Positions 62,220 to 64,000 of a stretch of DNA of 64,000 bases are shown in pieces. The notes beneath the pieces were generated by a model that was not told the DNA's origin, ran no database searches, and saw only the letters and a list, made by a program, of their open reading frames with translations. A program made the position numbers and the translations under genes. The DNA comes from Pseudoduganella lutea (lineage in GTDB: Bacteria; Pseudomonadota; Gammaproteobacteria; Burkholderiales; Burkholderiaceae_D), in NCBI RefSeq assembly GCF_004209755.1, contig NZ_CP035913.1:6510001-6574000 (forward strand), given 5' to 3'. Position 1 is the first letter of the stretch. Each line of letters begins with the position of its first letter.

Positions 62220-64000
62220 ATGTGGGAAATTTACGCATACCAGAACAACGAAAGTCTGTTCGGAATTTTCAATGCGATCGCAGGCATTTGCGGTTCAGAC
62301 TCATACCTCAGTGCACTCGCCCTGGTCACAGTGTGTGGCTTTTTTACTGCCATGGTCGCATATGCGATTGCGCCCCAAAAACTGCAGGGCTGGTACTGGT
62401 TGGCATCGATCACGTTAGTCCTTTCGGTATTGTTCGTCCCGAAGGTGACAGTGGGCATTATCGATAAAACAGGTGGAAGTGCGGTAACCATCGTCGACAA
62501 CGTACCCTTCGGCTTGGCCGCACTGGGTTCGCTATCGAGTACAGTCGGCAATACGCTGACCGAGCTGTACGAGACCGCAATGCAGTATCTTCCAGGGATT
62601 GCTGGACTCCCAACGGAACTGAGCTACCAGCGCAACGGTCTTCTGTTCGGCAACCGGATGATCCGGGAAACTAGCCGAGTTGTGTTCGACAATCCGAACT
62701 TCCGAACAGACCTGATCAACTTCATCAACAATTGCACGATGTACGATCTGGCCTCCGGCGATCTTGCGCCAGATGTTTTCGCCAAGTCGGCTGACGTTTG
62801 GTCGTTAATGGCCACACCGAATCCGGCCCGGTTTACGCCAATTTCCGATGGCGCCAGCGGGATGACAATTGCGCCATGTACGGCTGCGTACACTACCCTG
62901 AATGGCAGACTCCCGGCTCAATTGAGCCACATTCAAGGGCTGCTGGCTGGTCGCATGAATCCAACGTTATCAGGAGCGGTAGCGGGGGCCGTCATAGCGG
63001 GCCAGATCCAGCAGGCGTATGTAAAAAATCGCATCGCCGATGCAGCCTCCACAGCAGCAGATCTCATTCGACAGAATGCGCTGATCAATGCCATCAACGA
63101 TGCATCGATGCTGGCTGGGCAAAAAATCAACGATCCCGCTTCCATGCTCCTCGCCGTAGGAAGGGCGCAAGCAATGGCACAGACCAATGCCGCCTGGATC
63201 AACAACGGAAAAGTGGCAGAGCAGGCACTGCCAGTGATCCGAAATGCAATAGAAGCCATTTCGTATGCGCTCTTTCCGATCACGATCTTGCTGCTGATGC
63301 TCACCAGCGGCCGTGAAACCACGACGGCGGTGAAGAACTACATTTCCCTTTTGATCTGGATTCAGTTATGGCCGCCGTTGTACGCCATTCTCAATTACAT
63401 GGCGATGATCTACGCCGCGAAGGACTTGGCAGCAGCGGCTTACGTAGGAAGTGGTGCTTACTCGCTGTCGTTGGTCACAGCGCCCTCGATATATTCAGGC
63501 GCCGTATCCGGCGAAGCGGTCGTCGGGTATATGACCATGAGCATTCCATTGATTGCATGGGCTGCCCTGAAGCGAATGGAAACCCTAGGAAGCGCGCTTG
63601 TCTCTGGTGCGCAATCGCTGCAGTCGCTACTGACGACCACGTCATCCAGTGCTTCCACTGGTAACGTCTCATTAGGGAACACTTCCATGGACCAGGTGGC
63701 ACTTGCCCCAACGCGGAGTTCCGCATTCTTCAGGAGCAAACAGGACGACGTAACGGGCAATACCTATACGTCGAATTTGCTCAGCGGCCTTACTGCCGCC
63801 AAGGCTCTTGCCAATGAAGGGCCTGTATCGCGGGTGGTGGATGCGAAGGTCACGCAACAGCATGTTGAAGCAGCCTCGCGGTCGGTGGCTACGGCGAAAG
63901 CCGAGTCAGTGGCGGCGTCCCACGACCGGGCTGCAGCATTGAGCGATGCCCTAATAAACGTGAGTGGTCGCGTTTCCTCGCAAAGCCGAACTGACGGAAC
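62220..64000 (+). CDS. traG: Mating-pair protein TraG, N-terminal part, runs off the window
   Basis: The ATG at 62220 (MWEIYAYQNNESLFGIFNAI), preceded by GGGAG, opens a frame that stays open for 593 codons to the window end. It is the TraG N-terminal domain: membrane helices near residues 38-58 (FFTAMVAYAI), 68-85, 340-356 and 378-400, with NYISLLIWIQLWPPLYAILN as the typical signature. TraG builds the pilus and stabilises mating pairs; the C-terminus is exported or cleaved in F. It begins 34 bases after traH and shares its lower GC content. Confidence 0.9.
   Translation, partial: MWEIYAYQNNESLFGIFNAIAGICGSDSYLSALALVTVCGFFTAMVAYAIAPQKLQGWYWLASITLVLSVLFVPKVTVGIIDKTGGSAVTIVDNVPFGLAALGSLSSTVGNTLTELYETAMQYLPGIAGLPTELSYQRNGLLFGNRMIRETSRVVFDNPNFRTDLINFINNCTMYDLASGDLAPDVFAKSADVWSLMATPNPARFTPISDGASGMTIAPCTAAYTTLNGRLPAQLSHIQGLLAGRMNPTLSGAVAGAVIAGQIQQAYVKNRIADAASTAADLIRQNALINAINDASMLAGQKINDPASMLLAVGRAQAMAQTNAAWINNGKVAEQALPVIRNAIEAISYALFPITILLLMLTSGRETTTAVKNYISLLIWIQLWPPLYAILNYMAMIYAAKDLAAAAYVGSGAYSLSLVTAPSIYSGAVSGEAVVGYMTMSIPLIAWAALKRMETLGSALVSGAQSLQSLLTTTSSSASTGNVSLGNTSMDQVALAPTRSSAFFRSKQDDVTGNTYTSNLLSGLTAAKALANEGPVSRVVDAKVTQQHVEAASRSVATAKAESVAASHDRAAALSDALINVSGRVSSQSRTDG

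Larger units (their letters stand above)
26120..64000. mobile_element. Integrative conjugative element, left part (F-type transfer, MobH)
   Basis: From the broken GGDEF gene to the window end every recognisable gene belongs to a conjugative element: serine recombinases, regulator genes, primase, relaxase, coupling protein and an F-type type IV secretion operon. The left boundary lies within 26,119-26,160, where the host protein frame becomes foreign. The right end is outside the window. Gene order (relaxase, TraD, DUF4400, then pilin/L/E/K/B/V/C and W/U/N/F/H/G) is that of SXT/R391 and IncC type elements, but the recombinases are of the serine type. No partition or replication gene is seen, which favours an integrated element over a plasmid. 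Confidence 0.85.

Noticed and set aside
1..64000. CRISPR arrays, tRNA and rRNA genes
   Set aside because: No regularly spaced repeats and no cloverleaf or rRNA-like sequence were noticed on reading; a covariance-model scan would be needed to exclude a tRNA fully.

Overview
The window looks like the chromosome of a high-GC betaproteobacterium of the Oxalobacteraceae (Massilia/Duganella/Pseudoduganella type). The clues are an MHFG-type PEP-CTERM protein, a serralysin-like protease with a DUF4214 tail, a proteasome-type protease cluster and several large TonB-dependent receptors. This is inferred from gene content only.

Region 1 (1-25,700) is ordinary chromosome. It holds a four-gene cluster on the minus strand (ATP-grasp, alpha-E, transglutaminase, proteasome-type protease), cheD, an SDR reductase, a pentapeptide-repeat protein, two TonB receptors, a KfrA-like DNA-binding protein, a Fur-box-preceded iron operon (DUF3649, PepSY, DUF3325), a PEP-CTERM protein, a LacI regulator, an Hsp70-like protein, a DEDDh exonuclease, a Sel1-repeat protein, a prolyl oligopeptidase and an M10 metalloprotease. 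It ends in a diguanylate cyclase gene cut off at about 26,120-26,160.

Region 2 (about 26,120 to beyond 64,000) is the left part of an integrative conjugative element (ICE). Near its left end are a large serine recombinase and an AlpA-like regulator. These are followed by an AcaB/DUF1845-like protein, a toprim primase, DUF932, a catalytically dead LexA-type repressor and a FlhD/FlhC-like pair that resembles the SetCD/AcaCD master activators of SXT and IncC elements. The transfer genes are a MobH-type relaxase, a TraD coupling protein, a DUF4400 protein and an almost complete F-type mating-pair-formation operon: pilin, TraL, E, K, B, DsbC, V, C, TrbI, S26 TraF, W, U, TrbC, N, F, H, and G running off the end. 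A second serine recombinase interrupts the gap between the coupling protein and the mating genes. No tyrosine integrase is visible.

The most striking feature is a pair of IscB-omegaRNA (OMEGA) elements, about 1.76 kb each, inside the transfer operon (43,330-45,090 and 53,603-55,364). Removing each one restores a TGATG stop/start overlap between the two flanking transfer genes. The IscB reading frame ends in that same TGATG, so each element sits in the operon as an in-frame cassette, and its guide is predicted to come from the upstream transfer gene.

Five genes across both regions (alpha-E, kfrA-like, PepSY, iscB copy 1, traU) are each one base short in a run of G or C. The pattern suggests sequencing error more than real decay, so these are marked as frameshifted but may be intact in the organism.
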